In this document: in pieces, positions 1 to 13,475 of the stretch | Numbering within the stretch: the first letter of the stretch is position 1 | Layout: the number at the start of each line of letters is the position of its first letter | Source: Nymphaea colorata | Taxonomy: Eukaryota > Streptophyta > Magnoliopsida > Nymphaeales > Nymphaeaceae | Length of the DNA stretch: 64,000 nt | Assembly (NCBI RefSeq): GCF_008831285.2 | Contig: NC_045138.2 | Location: forward strand, 14,954,571 to 15,018,570 | Direction of reading: 5' to 3' | Notes under the pieces: generated by a model | Seen by the model: the letters and a program-made list of their open reading frames with translations, nothing else | The model's database searches: none | Told to the model about the DNA's origin: nothing | Position numbers and translations under genes: made by a program

Positions 1-378
1 AATCAGAAAGTACTCTCCCATTTATTTAACTCATGAAGTCATTGTTTACTTTATTCATTTGTATTTTTTTTTCGATTTTCTAGTATTATGAATGTTTTAA
101 GGGAATGGTATGAGCGATTTTGACAACATTGCTTGGGATTCGGTTGCCATTTCCACTGCTTTTCTTTGTAGCTAAAAGAAATAATAAAACTGAATGAAAT
201 CAACGTATCAGTTTTATGTGGTTGACCGTGACATCTATCGCTAAGAGGGTGTTTAATTTGGTGTGGTGTAACTCGCGAAGCGTGTTCAACATGTTCTTCG
301 CGCACAAAAGTGATGTGCCACTTATGTCCCTTGTTTGCGTTGATCAATGGGGACAATCTGTCTTTGCAAAATAGTCCA

Positions 379-497
379 ATGTCATAACTCTGTTATGCAG
401 GATTTTGGATTACTTTGAAAGAGAGATCCACACATTTATGTCATAACTCTGTTATGCAGGATTTTGGATTACTTTGAAAGAGAGATCCCCACATTTA
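379..497. repeat. 60-bp tandem duplication, two copies
   Basis: A unit beginning ATGTCATAACTCTGTTATGC and ending CCACATTT occurs twice in direct succession (about 379-437 and 438-497). The copies differ at only one or two positions. The near identity points to a recent slippage or unequal-exchange event. No function is apparent. Confidence 0.85.
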
Positions 498-674
498 CGT
501 CAAGCATTTCATTTATAGGTTTATTTGAATAAATATCGTTAGGCAAGACAAATTCATATCTATAACAAAGCTGGTTCACTGTAAGCTTTTTTTTTTTTTT
601 TTTTTTTTGAAAATTCCATACTATATGTGACGTAGAATGTAACAACATGTGGAGGAGATATATTATTATCAGGT

Positions 675-815
675 GCTGAGTCAGGGGGTGCAGGGCCCTG
701 GCCCTCCCTAAAAAAAATTACATATAAATTTTATTTATTTATCCTATATAAGAATTTTGAAAAAGATATTTGGACCCTGTCAAAATTTTGAAACTATAAT
801 TGGGTCTCTTTCATA
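675..815. mobile_element. Decayed copy of the CAGGGGCGGA-type short element
   Basis: GTGCTGAGTCAGGGGGTGCA, then GGGCCCTGGCCCTCCC and an AT-rich tail containing TTTATCCTATATA and CAAAATTTTGAAACT. This matches, segment by segment, the element at 7531-7700. The terminal repeats have decayed, so the borders are approximate. Confidence 0.5.
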
Positions 816-3800
816 AAAAAAAAAACTTATATGAATATGTGTTTGTTGTGAGCCACTATTATGTGGACTTTAGCACAGTGTAAAGAGCATTTTATGAGCC
901 AACTCAAGCTAAGCCGCAAAGTGCGTAGCTTGTCTTTGAAGCTCCCTATTGTGCATGCCGAGCCTTTAATGGGTACAGTAAAGCTGCAGTGACTGAACGC
1001 ATGGCTCGGACCCACTTGGAACCAAGCTTAAAGGCTGCAGAAACTGGATAGTTCGGACCCACTTGCAGCCAAGCTTGACCTAAGTGCCACTTGCTAGGCA
1101 AGTTGCTTGAACAGCTAAAAGTGTGGAACATTGTGAGTGGCCTTTTGAAGGACACCGCACTAGAGAAAAGTGCCAAAATTAACTAAGCATTTGATATGGA
1201 TGGGGCTCAGCCTATTGATTCTTAACCCATGAAGGATGATTAGGTATGGGTGTGTAAAAAGAATCCCACACCAAAAATTGGAATTGAATTGTTGATTTTG
1301 GATTCCGGATTTTGTAATTGAGTCGGACCAATCACATTCAGTTGCAGTTTAGATATGTGAGGATAATATCCGAATTGTTGCCTGAATTATAAGGCTCCTA
1401 GCTACATTTGATAGTCTCGGATCTCAGATTTGATGCCACCACAAATCGGATTTATATGAAACTTAGAACCAGAGATCTGCAGCTTGATCAACGTATCATA
1501 GATCTGAATCATAGATCAGTCAGGAAGCTTGTGCACATCACTTATTCAAACACGAGTAGAATACTGGAGATTATATTTAAAAAATGAGAATGTTTTTAGG
1601 TGTTTGATTAGTGGAGATAAATTGCCCGTAGAGAGTGTACCCAGACAAAAAGTCTTCAACAATCAATCACGCCCTAATTCTGAAATGGAAAAATATGCTG
1701 GTTTGAGTATATGCAAGAGTCTAGAAGGCCGTACAGTAGCCTGGGCCTACCAGACCCCGGGTGGGTCCCATTTACTTTTTCCATGCATGTGTAACAGGAA
1801 CTTTATAATATTAATGTACAAAAGGACTATAATTATCAAGTCACATGCCCCAATTTTTTTTATTTCATGTTTAATGGCAGCCTCCTTTCCCTTTTCTGTT
1901 TCTTTTTCCAATATCTACATGAGAAGCCCATATCTACCTTCTCAGCTATTTTTAAACATAAATGCACATTTTGTTTCTAAAATTATACAGTTAGCTTTTA
2001 ATTAAAAATGGTACTGAAACAGGCTTCAATCATTAATTTGAAGAAAAAAACCGAATAAATCATGTTATTTAATCTCGGTTCAACGTATATTTAATGCGGA
2101 TTCCAATTTAATTTTGAATACAACATTTCACCAGCATTAATGGAATCATATCAATTGATGGAATCATATCATTTGATTAAATAAGTTGCCTTCACAAGGG
2201 AAAGGCAGAAGAGAGCTTGATTGATTGAAAGATGTGACAACCAACTAGAATAGTCGAGTTAATAGTAACTGAGAGCTTACTATGGGGCGTTTGTTTGCCC
2301 CTGGATATCAGATCCCCTCCCATCTCAAGTCCTCTTTTTGTGGGTCCACTGTTTAAACAAACAGCGGATCTCCACATGAATGAAAAATGTGGATCTTAAA
2401 TTCACTTTTCCCCTTCGAAACCTATAATTTGAGGTCTGATAGGGAGAGGTCGGACCTCAAATCCATGAATCTAAGATCCCTAAGAGGGCGTTTTGATAGC
2501 ATCGAATTTGATGAGAGAAAAAAAATTCTTAAATCCGTTTTTTTCTCACTGAAAAGAAATAAAATAAAGATCTTAAATGAGGAATTTAGGTATGACTTAA
2601 GATCCTTAATTTGATTAACTATGGATCTTATCCTGAGTGGTTTGTCACAATTCCTAATTATTTTTCAAATTTGAGTACACCATGTACCATGCAAGGTCTT
2701 GCGGTAAGGGGGAACGCGGATTTCATGGGACATTATAACATGGTGTTTTATGAATTTGTCTCTTTTTAAGATGGATTTATGAAACATTTTACTATTGTTT
2801 CGAGTTACCTCTTCCTTTGGCTTTGCAGATCCTCAAGAAGACTGGACTACCCACTCATTCATTTGCTTGTCAATTAAAAGGTCTATTTTAATTTACTTGT
2901 GAAGACAAATCAATGATGCTGGATGTTGCAAGATGGCTAAAATTTAAAAATTTGTTGTTAAAAAACGGTTGGTTTACGGTGCAACAACAGTTTATGGTAG
3001 TTTTCACTGTCTAAGACTATTAGCATAATTGATTTTTACTTTGTTTTGAAGACCTAACAGGCCACTAGTCCCTACATTCCTTACATTTTATTAAGCCATA
3101 AAGACGAACATATCATATTAAACAAAACCATAAACAACTTCCAACTTCTTTTGTCAATAACCTAATCCCAGCTAAAGGCTTTAAAGCAGAAGTAGGAAAG
3201 TAGGAAAAGTAATAAACTAAAACTTCAGTCATCCCCCACCAGAGTTCGTTCAACACCTTCCATTTTAAAGAAAACTGAACCAAGAAAAGGCAGCCATTTC
3301 AAATCTAGTCTAGATCTTAATGCACCAATTCTTGTTTACGGGGTAGGTAGATCAATGGTGATAATATTATTCGATATCCGGTTCGATGCGGCTTCTTAAG
3401 AGAAATCAGACCCAATTAACAACCATACGAATTTCTCATGTTCGGGCCAAGGTACATATAAAAATTGAATTCACTTTTATAATTTGGCAATTTGTGCACT
3501 CTAATACACATTTTAACATTATGATCATTTCATGTTCGATTCGAATCGGATCGTGGGTATTTAGATGCTCAAGATCCGGACCCGATGAAGCATTTGGGTG
3601 CATTTGCTGAAAACTTCACATCTTTGTCGGAACCGTCATTATTAAAAATTGGACATTGGGGGAATCATGATCCACTGAAAATCTTTGCGCAATGAGATTT
3701 AAATATAGTGGGGAGCGAGCAATTACGCCTTTCTTTTCCCCCGCATTAATTATTTAAATAAGGGCCGAAGGTCTATTATCAGCGCCATTTCCACGATTCA

Positions 3801-4370
3801 TGGCCCCCACGAGATTCGATCCCCCGACCTAAAACATACAAGGAAAAAAAACCAACTTAACAAAAAAAAAAGACTGAAGATGTGAGGGGAGAGAGAGTAT
3901 TTTTTTGGACTAAATTGCCCCTACGGAGAGCATCCTCCTACTTTTCGACTGCCATGTGCGGGAGGGGTCTAGGGGTAATTTTGGGATGTGGCAGTCAGAA
4001 GAGCGAAATTTGGGAAAAGACAGGGGAATGTTGAGGGCAGTTTGGGGAATTGAGAGCGATAAATGGAGGCAAGAGTGACGACAGTGGGGAGGAGGGCACA
4101 CGCGAGCGTCTGTGTTGTTGCAGAGAGTGGTGTTTTTAGTTCTTCCCTCAGTTCGTCTGAATCGTCTCTGACCTGAAACCTTTGTTCCTCTTTTGCCCCC
4201 TTTCATTCTCTCCCTCTCTTTCTTTAGACTAGGGGAGGGGAAATGGCGATGACAATCATTGCTGTGTCCTTCCTGATAGCTTGAGGTCTCTCTGTCTCTG
4301 TCTCTCTCTCTCTCTAGTTGCAGTACGCCCACTTTCTTCCTCTTCTTCTTCTTCTCTCTACTGGAGAGGA

Positions 4371-4475
4371 ATGGATTACCGGAACATGAAAGGGAGAAAT
4401 TTGGAGATGCTGAGGAGGAGGAGTGGAGGAGTGAGGACGAAGCAGGCAGGGAGGGGATCCTGCAGAGGAAGCTAG
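4371..4475 (+). promoter_or_regulatory. Upstream ORF (34 codons) in the LHW leader
   Basis: An ATG at 4371 opens a 34-codon frame that ends in TAG at 4473-4475, 125 bases before the main LHW start at 4601. The peptide starts MDYRNMKGRN and is rich in Arg, Lys and Gly. From memory, several Arabidopsis LHW-family (bHLH) genes are annotated with conserved-peptide upstream ORFs, so this frame is a candidate translational regulator. I could not compare peptide sequences, so conservation is unproven. It could equally be a chance ORF in a purine-rich leader. Confidence 0.45.
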
Positions 4476-4600
4476 AAGGGGACGATCTTTTTTCCTCTCT
4501 TTGGTCTCTGATTTGTTTGTTCTATCTTAATCTTTTTTGGGTGGGAGTGTGAAGTTTTTTCCTGTAGTGGGAGTTTCTTTGGCTTCGGGGGATTCTGGAG

Positions 4601-7600
4601 ATGGGATCGCTGTTGAGGGAGGTGCTCAAGAGCATCTGTTCAGGGAATGGCTGGACGTATGCGGTATTCTGGAAGCCCAAGCAGCGAAATCCAATGTAAG
4701 CTTCCAGGCATTGTTCTCTATTCCGGCATGCTTCCTGTTTCTAGTGAGTCGTTCTTGGCATTTGTCGTTTTATTCTTGCTTGGTTCATTTGCTTGGATGT
4801 TGTTTCCTCTTTTCTTTGTCGGTGATTACCTCTTCAACTGATACAATACTGATGATTTTTCTTTACCCTGTGGCTTTCTCGTTCTGTTGTTCGGTTGTCA
4901 CTTTTCTGTATTTGATGTTTTTGGTTTTCCTCCAATGGTGATTGTGACTTTTTGTGGTGTCTCTTGATTTTGTGAAAATGGTTCTGAAGGAGATGGTGGT
5001 ATGGATCATATTGACCGAAAGACTTTACTTTTTTTGAATGGATTATTTATTTATTTATTTATTTCTGCATTAGTTCTTTTCTTGGTGTAATGGCGTGAAA
5101 AAGGTGGTCTTTTCCACCTACCCTTTCGCAATTTTTTTTTCCTTGAACCTTTTTTTATTGCTGTTTTCTGTACTTTTTTATGTCTTTGGGTTGGTGGTAG
5201 AGACTGTGGCGGCTAGGTGCTGTAGTATTGTTGTGACTTGTGGGCTTCCTGTTGGAAACTTTAGAAAATTATTATTTATTGAGTCCAAGATATTGGATTT
5301 ATGTCAGATTGGTTTGTCGTGTCTGCAATTTACATTTCCGATCTTGAGTTTTTTGATAACTAAGAATCCTAAACGGGAACTTTCTTGTTTGAAAATAAAA
5401 ATGCTTCTTCTTCTTAATCTTAATTGTGTTTCATATCTTCATCTTTTTTGACGAGTTTCCTATCTAATGCACTAATACTTCTTTTTGAAAATTACTTGTA
5501 AAATATCAGATGTTTTCTTCACTAGTTTTCTTTTTGGAGAGTGTGAATGTTACTATCCCAGGTGTTATGCATTCTTCCTAATGAAATTTCTGGTGCTGTA
5601 GGATTTTGGCGTGGGAAGAAGGACATTTTGAGCAGGGATTATATCCAGGGCAATTTGGTTCTGCAACAGGAAGCCGACCAGTGCTTTTGGGAGAATGGGA
5701 ATTGAGTCACCAAAGAAACAGTGAATCTAAGTCTTCTGGAAATGATCGGTTGGGTGTGCTTTTCTCAAAGATGAGGGACCAGGTTCATGTGATTGGGAAA
5801 GGGTATAACCTTTCAGTTCTTGTTGTTGTTATTCTAAGAAGTACCATGTTGTAGATTAAGTTGTTCTGGTCTATCTGTTCTCCTGTTCATGCTATCTCAG
5901 ATTCTTATTCAACTATTTTATGAAATTTCATTTGAAGAAGTATAATTTTGTTGTATGAATTATTTTGAAGTCCATTGATTCTTGGCAAGGTTGATGCAAA
6001 TCCCCAATTGGTTGTTCTGCATTAACCTTTGCTCCCTCAATCCCTTGTTAGTTGTTACCAATGCTTAAAAGCCATAGCTTTAGGAGCCTTACTTCATTTT
6101 ACTTTTCTAAGCCAGTTACTGGATTGAATGGACAAATGGCATGTAAACTTGTTCACTTCTCCAATACTTGCTAATATTGTGAAGGAAAAGAAAAATAATT
6201 CTTTTTTTTGTCATTTTTCCTTTTTTCTCCTAGTGTACTGCTTTGTTATAAAGGTACATAAAAAAATTGGTAGTTATTTTTGTTAAGCTTCAGTTCTTTC
6301 TAGCTTGATGCCATTTATGATTTATTATTTCTGTGGTAGACCTACCTACTTGTCTACCTGTTATTTTGATGTTTCATTATTTTTTGTACTATTTGTTCCA
6401 GAATTGTGGGCAAAGTTTTTCTCACGGGAACACACAGATGGGTCTTCCAAGACACTTGCATGGATGAAGGATATACCTCTGAGGCAGTTGTTTATGGAAC
6501 TAGTTTTGAGGTAACTTAGAAAAATTTTATCATCGTTTTGTTTGATATTGATATATGCTCCTGTGTTGATAGAAAATTAGGGCCTGTTACGGTGGTGGAG
6601 AAAATGGTTTGAGACAGGCTTTATGTCTCTTCCGTGCTCTCCCCATTCAAACATGGATGGGTTTCTCAGGACGTTCTTCACTAAAAAAAGTTGACTTTGT
6701 ATCCTTTTCCGTCTCACATTGGAGGCATCCAGCAACAGGAAAAAGGAGGAATTTTTACGTGACCCCTCTCCATTGAACTTGTGAACATGTCCGCAACTTG
6801 GTTACCTGAAATTCTTGTGCTCATTTGAAAAATCATTGGTAATGCAAATGATTTTAGTAAGATTACTGCTGCTGCTGTGTGCTAATACAGTGGTATCTTC
6901 AACACCTCCCTTGGAAATATGCATGTAACTGGGTTCGGATGATCACTCATCACGTTGAATTTTGATGGAATTAGAGAACTGCTATGATACTAATTTTATA
7001 TTTGGGAACCCTCTATTTTGTTAACCTTATCTTAGTGCGATGTTTGCCCTTCTTCATTGATTTGATATTTTTTTTAACCATGACCTTTAAGTCTTCATGC
7101 AGCTCTTATAATGGTTTGCAAATTGCAATGTTGGTAAAATCCTTTCTTGTCAAATAAAGTGAACCCTCTACAATGTTCTTGTTGATGCTTTAGTTGTTTA
7201 TATAATAGTAATAAGAGTAAAACCATAATTTTTGTAGTAATAGTCAAGCAGGAACTAATTGTAAGTTGGGCCGTTTTTCTTCTTGTCCTTCTTCACAGAA
7301 CTCTGCTGAATGGTACCATCAGTTTTCTGCAGGAATACAGGTGTGGAATTATTAATGCTTACATGTATATCGTACCTTACCTGATTTCTGTTGAGGATGA
7401 CAAAGCTTATCTTTTGACTTTTATTTTGCAGACGGTTGCCATTATTTCTGTATCATCACATGGTGTTCTTCAATGTGGTTCAGTTAAAAGGGTGAGTTAA
7501 ACTTTCTTTAACAATTTGACCTCATGGACAGGGGCGGAGTCAAGGGGTGCCCGGCAGGGCCCTGTCCCCACCTCAATTTCTTTTTTAAAAAAATTACATA

Positions 7601-10600
7601 TAAAGTTTTAAAATTTTCATTTATCCTATATAGCAATTTTGAAAAATGATATTTTGGTCCCTGTCAAAATTTTGAAACTGTAATTTGGCCCTCAGTCAAC
7701 TCATTTATCATAAGAGATAAACCTCTAAATAAGGTATCACACTTTTTACCAGAAAAACAGTTTTTCTTTTATGACCTGTCAAGAAGTAAAATTCTTTGAA
7801 AAGAGTGATCTATTATGATTCTTTTTCAATTCTAGCATTTCATTTAATTAGGAACTAGGCCGTGAAAGCATTTTTAAAATGCTTGAATCTACTTTATTAG
7901 GGAAGCTAGGCCTTCTTTCTGATGCATTTTGGACATATATAGATTCACCTGTTTACCAATTATAGGTGTCTGCTTTTTCACTATGGCATGCTTTTCCACT
8001 TTCTTTTTGCAGATTGGAGAAAGTATGGGCTTTGTCAATCTTGTGAGAAATATTTTTATGCAGTTTGGTGTCAATAGTGCTTCATCGCTAGAAATTATGC
8101 CCATGGTATCAGGGCAGAACATAAATCTGCCCAAGTTTTCTGATGTTTATGGTGATATTGGTTCAGCTGATATTTGTCATGTTAAAATGGAAGGACCTGA
8201 AACCTCTCTTAGTGAGATTCCTGGCAAACCTATCTGTCAGCCTGGTAGCTTCTTATCTAATGACCTCCAAACCTGTAGTTCTCTACTTGAAACCCTTGGT
8301 GGTGCCATCTGTTCTAATGCTTCTACAGTTCCCTCAGTTTCCTGCTCGGTTATTCCTTCTACAGAAGCTTTTGGGGATTTGTTTCAGCAGAAGGCTCTTC
8401 TACCAGTGAAGCCCAACTCGTTGCCTAAGGACCAATTGGAGTTTGCATTGACAGGAGGAACCACATCTGCCATTTTAGACCCTTCCATGCAATTAAACCA
8501 ACACATCTCACAAAGATCAGCCAAATCTTGTGGCAATGTAAATAAGTTGCAGCAACAGAGTGTGCCAAATAACATTCCCCTTCTGGACTGTACAGTCTTT
8601 CCAAAACATGAAATTGATGAAAACAAGATGCTTCTTCTACCTGACATTTCCTCTGGTTTAGTTTCTAACAGAAGTGATATAGTTAATTCTAGAACTGGTA
8701 TTAGTGAACCTATAAATTCAGATCCATCTGTTTCGTGGAAGTTAGTTCACACCCATCAGTCTCCTTTTCCGCAGAGTACTCGCATTCAGTATGCTGATTT
8801 AGCTTCTGTGCCCTTGTCTTCCGGTGATTCAAAAGAACTATGTGATTTCCAGATTAATTCTAGCCCGCCTGGAGTTCCTAGAACAAGCAGTAGTGTATCT
8901 GTTATTGATGGCCATCCTCTGGCGGTGAGCACTGTAATGCCTGCAAAAGTAGAGAACGATCTTTTTCAAGCCATTGGCCTTCCATATAATGGGTCCCGTC
9001 TGGATAAGCACTATCCTTGCCATGGAGCGCTTTCTAACCATGTGGCAAACTTTGTGCAAATTGGTTCATCGAATGATCTCATACCAAAGGTAAACTTGCA
9101 ACCTGCCAAAACTGATTTTGACGATAACTTGGTCACAGTAGCTGGAAGTGGGAACAGTCCTGAAAAGTTTGGGTGCTTAGGCGAGGTTAAATTGAACACA
9201 TCATCTGCAAGTTTGCAACTTCCTTCTGGCAACCATGTACTTGGTCAATTGCATTCGGATCTTAAGAACAATGAATGTCAGAGTGGATGCAGTAGTATTG
9301 ACTCACAGCTGAAACATGTTGAGAACACTTACACTAGACCTGACTTTTGTTCATGTACATCTGACTTGAATATTGCTTCTATTTTGAAGGCATTTGGTGA
9401 TGGCCATATTGACAATAGCAGTTTTTCTGAAAATAGATCTGAGAATCTTCTAGATGCTATAGTTTCCAGTGTTCGTTCCTACTCTGATCGAAGTTCCAAT
9501 CTTCATACATCTGGAAAGGCCGTGTCGACCACAATTGGCTCTTCACATACTGAAGCTACTCCATTTGAACTTTTGACTGTCTCGGAAAAAAAACATGAGG
9601 CTGCTTGTGTAGCTCAACATCTTTTGAACTCGGAAATGGTCATGCCAAATTGTTGTTCTCTGTCTGAGTGCAGTGTGAGCAGAACAGCAGAAGGCTCCCA
9701 AACAGATGGGGCCTCAAAATCTCAAGTCAGTATGAAGATGGAGAGCTCAAACTTGCAACATGATAACACCTTGTCCATGCACAGTGGCAGGGCAGAGGAA
9801 TCTGCAAAAGGGAAGCAGAAAAGGCCTAAGCCAGGAGAGAGCACAAGGCCAAGACCAAAAGATCGGCAGCAGATCCAGGATCGTGTTAAGGAGTTGCGGG
9901 AAATTGTACCTAATGGAGCCAAGGTACATTTGTTATAGCTTTCATTCACCAAGTTATTTTTTAGACAAACTGGCCTATGGCCTGGTGAAACTTGGATTAG
10001 ATTGTCTTTTGTATTTGCCAAGTCGCACTAGTTCATTTTACCTTTTAAGCTTAGCAACATTAAGCTCTATTTGTTTGCTAATTATTTTGGTTAAAGAGAG
10101 GCTCTAATTCTCTGACCGCCTTTTTGTTGTTATGGTATGGCAAGCTGGCCCTTCAGAGTCCTGGCCAAATTGCTTTAAGGCATCATGCACTGATTAACTA
10201 TTGTATCGCATTGTGCAACAGTGCAGCATTGATGCTTTGCTTGAGCGTACAATTAAACACATGCTTTTCCTACAAAGCGTGACCAAGCATGCAGACAAGT
10301 TAAAACAGACTGGGGAATCAAAGGTTGGCAGTTGATGTTTTTTGTTGCTCTGGCCCATTATTTTTTACTGGATTTCAGATTTCTTCTCTAAGGCTGAACA
10401 TCTATGTACATGCAGTTGATAAGCAAGGACGGTGGCTTGCTCTTAAAGGACAACTTTGAGGGTGGGGCTACATGGGCATTTGAAGTTGGCTCAAAATCCA
10501 TGGTATGCCCTATAATAGTTGAGGATCTAAATGTGCCCCGTCAAATGCTTGTGGAGGTAGCAATATTTGTACAGTTTTTTATCATATACATTTAGACTAG

Positions 10601-11577
10601 TGTTGTGTCGCTTATCCGTCATTTTGTTCAGATGCTTTGTGAAGAGCGAGGTTTCTTCCTGGAGATAGCAGACATGATTCGAGGAATGGGATTAACAATC
10701 CTCAAGGGTGTGATGGAAACCCGTGATGACAAGATTTGGGCACACTTTGCTGTTGAGGTAAAGATTGTCTAATCCAACTTTTTTATGTACCACCACCATA
10801 GGTAGGCAGCAGGTGGTGAGTGGGGAACATGAAGGGTGTCAAGTTGAATACACTGGATCAAGTTGAAACCCTTTCATTCTGTTTCCTGTGCTTTTCTTGT
10901 AAGGCTCAGTGGTCAGGGCACACCCTCATCAACCCCTCACAAGGAAAAAAAAAATCTTATTTATTGTAACCATTGGCCTGTGATTGTGTATGCACGTTCT
11001 ATTGTTCCACCTTTGTGATGTTCCTGTTGATTTGCAAAATGAAAGATCTCGGAGGAGCATTTGTTTCTTCTTTTCTAAGTTTTCGTTTATAAAGTCCTTT
11101 ATGTGGTTCTTCATGTAAAAATTTTACTTTTGCCATTTGGTCGAAAGTAGCATACACTTGTTTTTTCAGATGCCTGAGGTTGCTAATACAAATTGCAGTT
11201 GTTAATTAAACTTAATAATGCTATTATACGAGAAATAGATGTTGCATCTCTGTTTTCATGACATTGGAAAACTACTGTTACACTATGCTTTCTTCTAGAA
11301 AATGCTTTAGTGAGTAGGATCTGCTCTATTTGTATGTGGGTGGGCATGTTGCTTTTGTACGTTTTGCTGTCTGACTAGCCTCAACTAATCACTGTTCTTG
11401 GGTTGGCAGGCAAACAGAGATATTACGAGGATGGAGGTTTTTATGTCACTTGTTCATCTCCTGGAACAGATTTCCAACAGTAGACCACCCAAGACTATGA
11501 CTGGAGGGCTTCCAACATTTGATTCATACCATCGATCCTCGATACCTGCAGCTGGATCTATGGAAAGGTTGCAATGA
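4601..11577 (+). CDS. LHW: LONESOME HIGHWAY-like atypical bHLH transcription factor
   Basis: Ten exons join in frame (4601-4695, 5602-5802, 6402-6510, 7299-7340, 7432-7491, 8013-9923, 10222-10323, 10416-10556, 10632-10757, 11410-11577), giving about 984 residues, the usual length for LHW. The N-terminus MGSLLREVLKSICSGNGWTY is the family signature and begins the conserved N-terminal regulatory domain (exons 1-5 and the start of 6). The long exon 6 encodes the low-complexity, Ser-rich middle. The bHLH domain spans exons 6-8 (about residues 775-840): a basic stretch RPRPKDRQQIQDRVKELREI, then helix 2 beginning CSIDALLERTIKHMLFLQ. The basic region lacks the His-Glu-Arg pattern of E-box binders, as is typical of this family. 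In Arabidopsis, LHW dimerises with TMO5-type bHLH proteins in the nucleus and promotes vascular cell division through cytokinin synthesis. The paralogues LHL1-3 are alternatives. An upstream ORF may control translation. Confidence 0.93.
7531..7700. mobile_element. Short non-autonomous element inside LHW intron 5
   Basis: The stretch starts CAGGGGCGGAGTCAAGGGGT and continues with a GC-rich palindromic patch (GGCAGGGCCCTGTCCC), then AT-rich DNA. The same start and order occur near 675-815 and 26103-26265, and a related start at 40777 has clear hAT-type ends. This copy appears decayed at its right end, since I find no matching terminal repeat. It lies within the intron before the large LHW exon and does not disturb the splice sites. 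Confidence 0.55.
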
Positions 11578-13030
11578 ATAGTCAGGGTGCCTGGATACAC
11601 AAGTACTGAGAGTAGGGTATTGCTTTGTTTGCCTACTATGACCAGTATTCTGGTTCCAGTCCAGAGCATGCTACACAATATTGGAATATTAGGCCTGTGA
11701 TATTGGTAGACATGCCATCGACGGGTTGATCAAAGCTGTGATAGTTGGTTCTTAGGAGCAATCAGTGCGAAATATTTGAAAGCATTGGTAGGGTATGTTT
11801 TTTCTGAGAATCTTCTTTTTTTATCGGGGTGAGGATTGATGACGTGGGAACTAGATTGAAAGCTTGTGAAGGGAGAAGGGTGTAATTACGAGAGCTGATG
11901 CTGAAGTTGCAAAAAGGTAGGTCTTTAATAAGGTCAAATTTGTTCACATTTCCCCTTGTGACCATTATATTTAGTCCCATGAATTTGTCATTCTTAATAT
12001 TCTAACTCATATTTATTTTATATTTCCAAATTGCATTTTCATTCATTATCACTAAAAGGACCTTGACACTCAAATCTGATTAACTAATGTACAGATCTGA
12101 AAAATGAGAATCATTGAATATATCCAGAATAGCAAAATGGTCGATGCCAGAATAGCGTCTGCCATTTATTAGTCCCTAATCTTCTGTGCTTTTTGATGTT
12201 GGTCCTCTTATTTAGGTTCTACTAATATGTTAAAAATTAAGCATAGTGTATGGCTGGTCATGTTCAGATGACTACCGAAATGACCATCATAACTGAATAC
12301 AAAGTTCTTAACTTTGCCGAGTCCAAAGATTGCCTTCCTGTGGATGGTCCATCTTTTGCTGATAGTGAAAAGCCTATGATTTTTATGCAACGGTAGTGTG
12401 CATCTCTGTAAACCTGTATGTGGGTAACAACTTTGGTATGGTGGATTGCTTTCTTTCCATGATTGTGATCCTTTTAGGGCAACTGAAACCTTTTATCTTT
12501 ACTGTCACAAATTTGGAGTGCTCGGTGATATCAGACTCAGCTGTTGCCGCTTTGATAGCATAAAGCTCCAGCTAGTGCTGCTGACAGGCGCCACATGATG
12601 CAGGATCCCTTTTCTCAACATGGCATCAAATATTTATTTTTTCTAAATGAATTTTAACTGGCAAAATTCTTTTGACCCGCTCAAGAAATAAGCGAATAAC
12701 AAAGGACTGCACATCCTTTTCAGAGTATCAGTCAGGCGCTCAACTTTCCTTCTTGGACAACAGCTTTGCATTCATTCAAATTACGAACTTGTTTCCTAAA
12801 ACCAAAATAGGATTATTTTTCAAAACTAAAAAGTGAGAAGAAAAAAGGCTCGCCGTTGACCTTTGCGGTATGGCTGGGCTACGGCCATCTGTCTCTTGTG
12901 GAACTCTCAAAAATTGGAAAGAGCAGACGTAGAATGCCCACTGAAAGAAATGAGATAAATGGGTCTTTCCACCTGAAGATGCCGGAGGCATTGAAGACGC
13001 TGCCCATTTCTTATATGCTGCCAGAGATTG
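11578..13030. other. LHW 3' flank and intergenic DNA
   Basis: The first few hundred bases probably include the LHW 3' untranslated region. No poly(A) signal can be assigned with confidence. I find no coding-like open stretch, structured RNA or transposon ends here. Confidence 0.5.
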
Positions 13031-13054
13031 GTCTCAAGATTTAACAGTGGGATA

Positions 13055-13300
13055 AACATAGCAAAGCTGCAGCCTCGTTCTGGCGGGAAGAAATCCGTTG
13101 GAGAGGTAATGGAGAGCGGGAAAGTGAAGGAAAAGAAACAATCCGAAAGGGTAAGAATTCATGAAATTTAGTATTCGTTTCAGGGCAAGCGAGACGCTGG
13201 TCTGGTTCATCATATGATGTTGGTGCTGATGATTCTGACAACAAAGATGGCGGTGTTGGTAGTAATGTCGGAAGTTTCGCTGAGAAAAGAAGATGAAAGT
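13055..13300 (+). pseudogene. Possible gene scrap of unknown family
   Basis: Two plus-strand open stretches have protein-like composition. About 13060-13170 reads KLQPRSGGKKSVGEVMESGK and onward. After a possible acceptor (TTTCAG near 13182), about 13183-13298 reads QARRWSGSSYDVGADDSDNK, then a Gly/Ser/Val-rich tail to a TGA. The first stretch is Lys-rich and the second Asp/Gly/Ser-rich. I do not recognise the family and see no start or partner exons. It may be a chance ORF or a fragment. Confidence 0.2.
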
Positions 13301-13435
13301 TTTGATGGGGAGCGGTTGTTTGAGAATAAATGGAAAAGTTGAACGCCAGTTTGATATTTTCAAAAAATTGAGCGGTGATCCGTTTGCTCATTTCGGTGAG
13401 GAGCGGTCACTTTATATATATACAGGGCAACGTAT

Positions 13436-13470
<35 letters not shown>

Positions 13471-13475
13471 CACGT
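13436..13475. repeat. CA/TA microsatellite
   Basis: A short ACAC run followed by about 14 TA units. It is flanked on both sides by related 8-9-base sequences (GGGCAACGTATA on the left and CACGTTGCCC on the right), so the locus is a small imperfect palindrome. Confidence 0.85.

Larger units (their letters stand above)
1..4370. other. Intergenic region upstream of the LHW gene
   Basis: I see no supportable gene here. The region is AT-rich with short open frames that lack coding character. It holds a 60-bp tandem duplication (379-497), a poly-T run near 586-609, a decayed repeat of the family also found near 7531 and 26103 (about 675-815), and short repeat-like stretches around 2280-2480 and 3350-3610. 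From about 4140 the sequence becomes CT-rich (TCTC runs near 4285-4316), as expected for the leader of the following gene. Confidence 0.6.

Noticed and set aside
4537-4941. 134-codon plus-strand open frame overlapping LHW exon 1
   Set aside because: It lacks an ATG start, runs through the LHW exon in another frame and into intron 1, and is hydrophobic only because the intron is T-rich. The LHW frame is clearly the coding one.
13041-13391. 116-codon minus-strand frame, Ser/Pro/Leu-rich
   Set aside because: The plus strand at the same place has the more protein-like reading. The minus frame has no partner exons or recognised motif.
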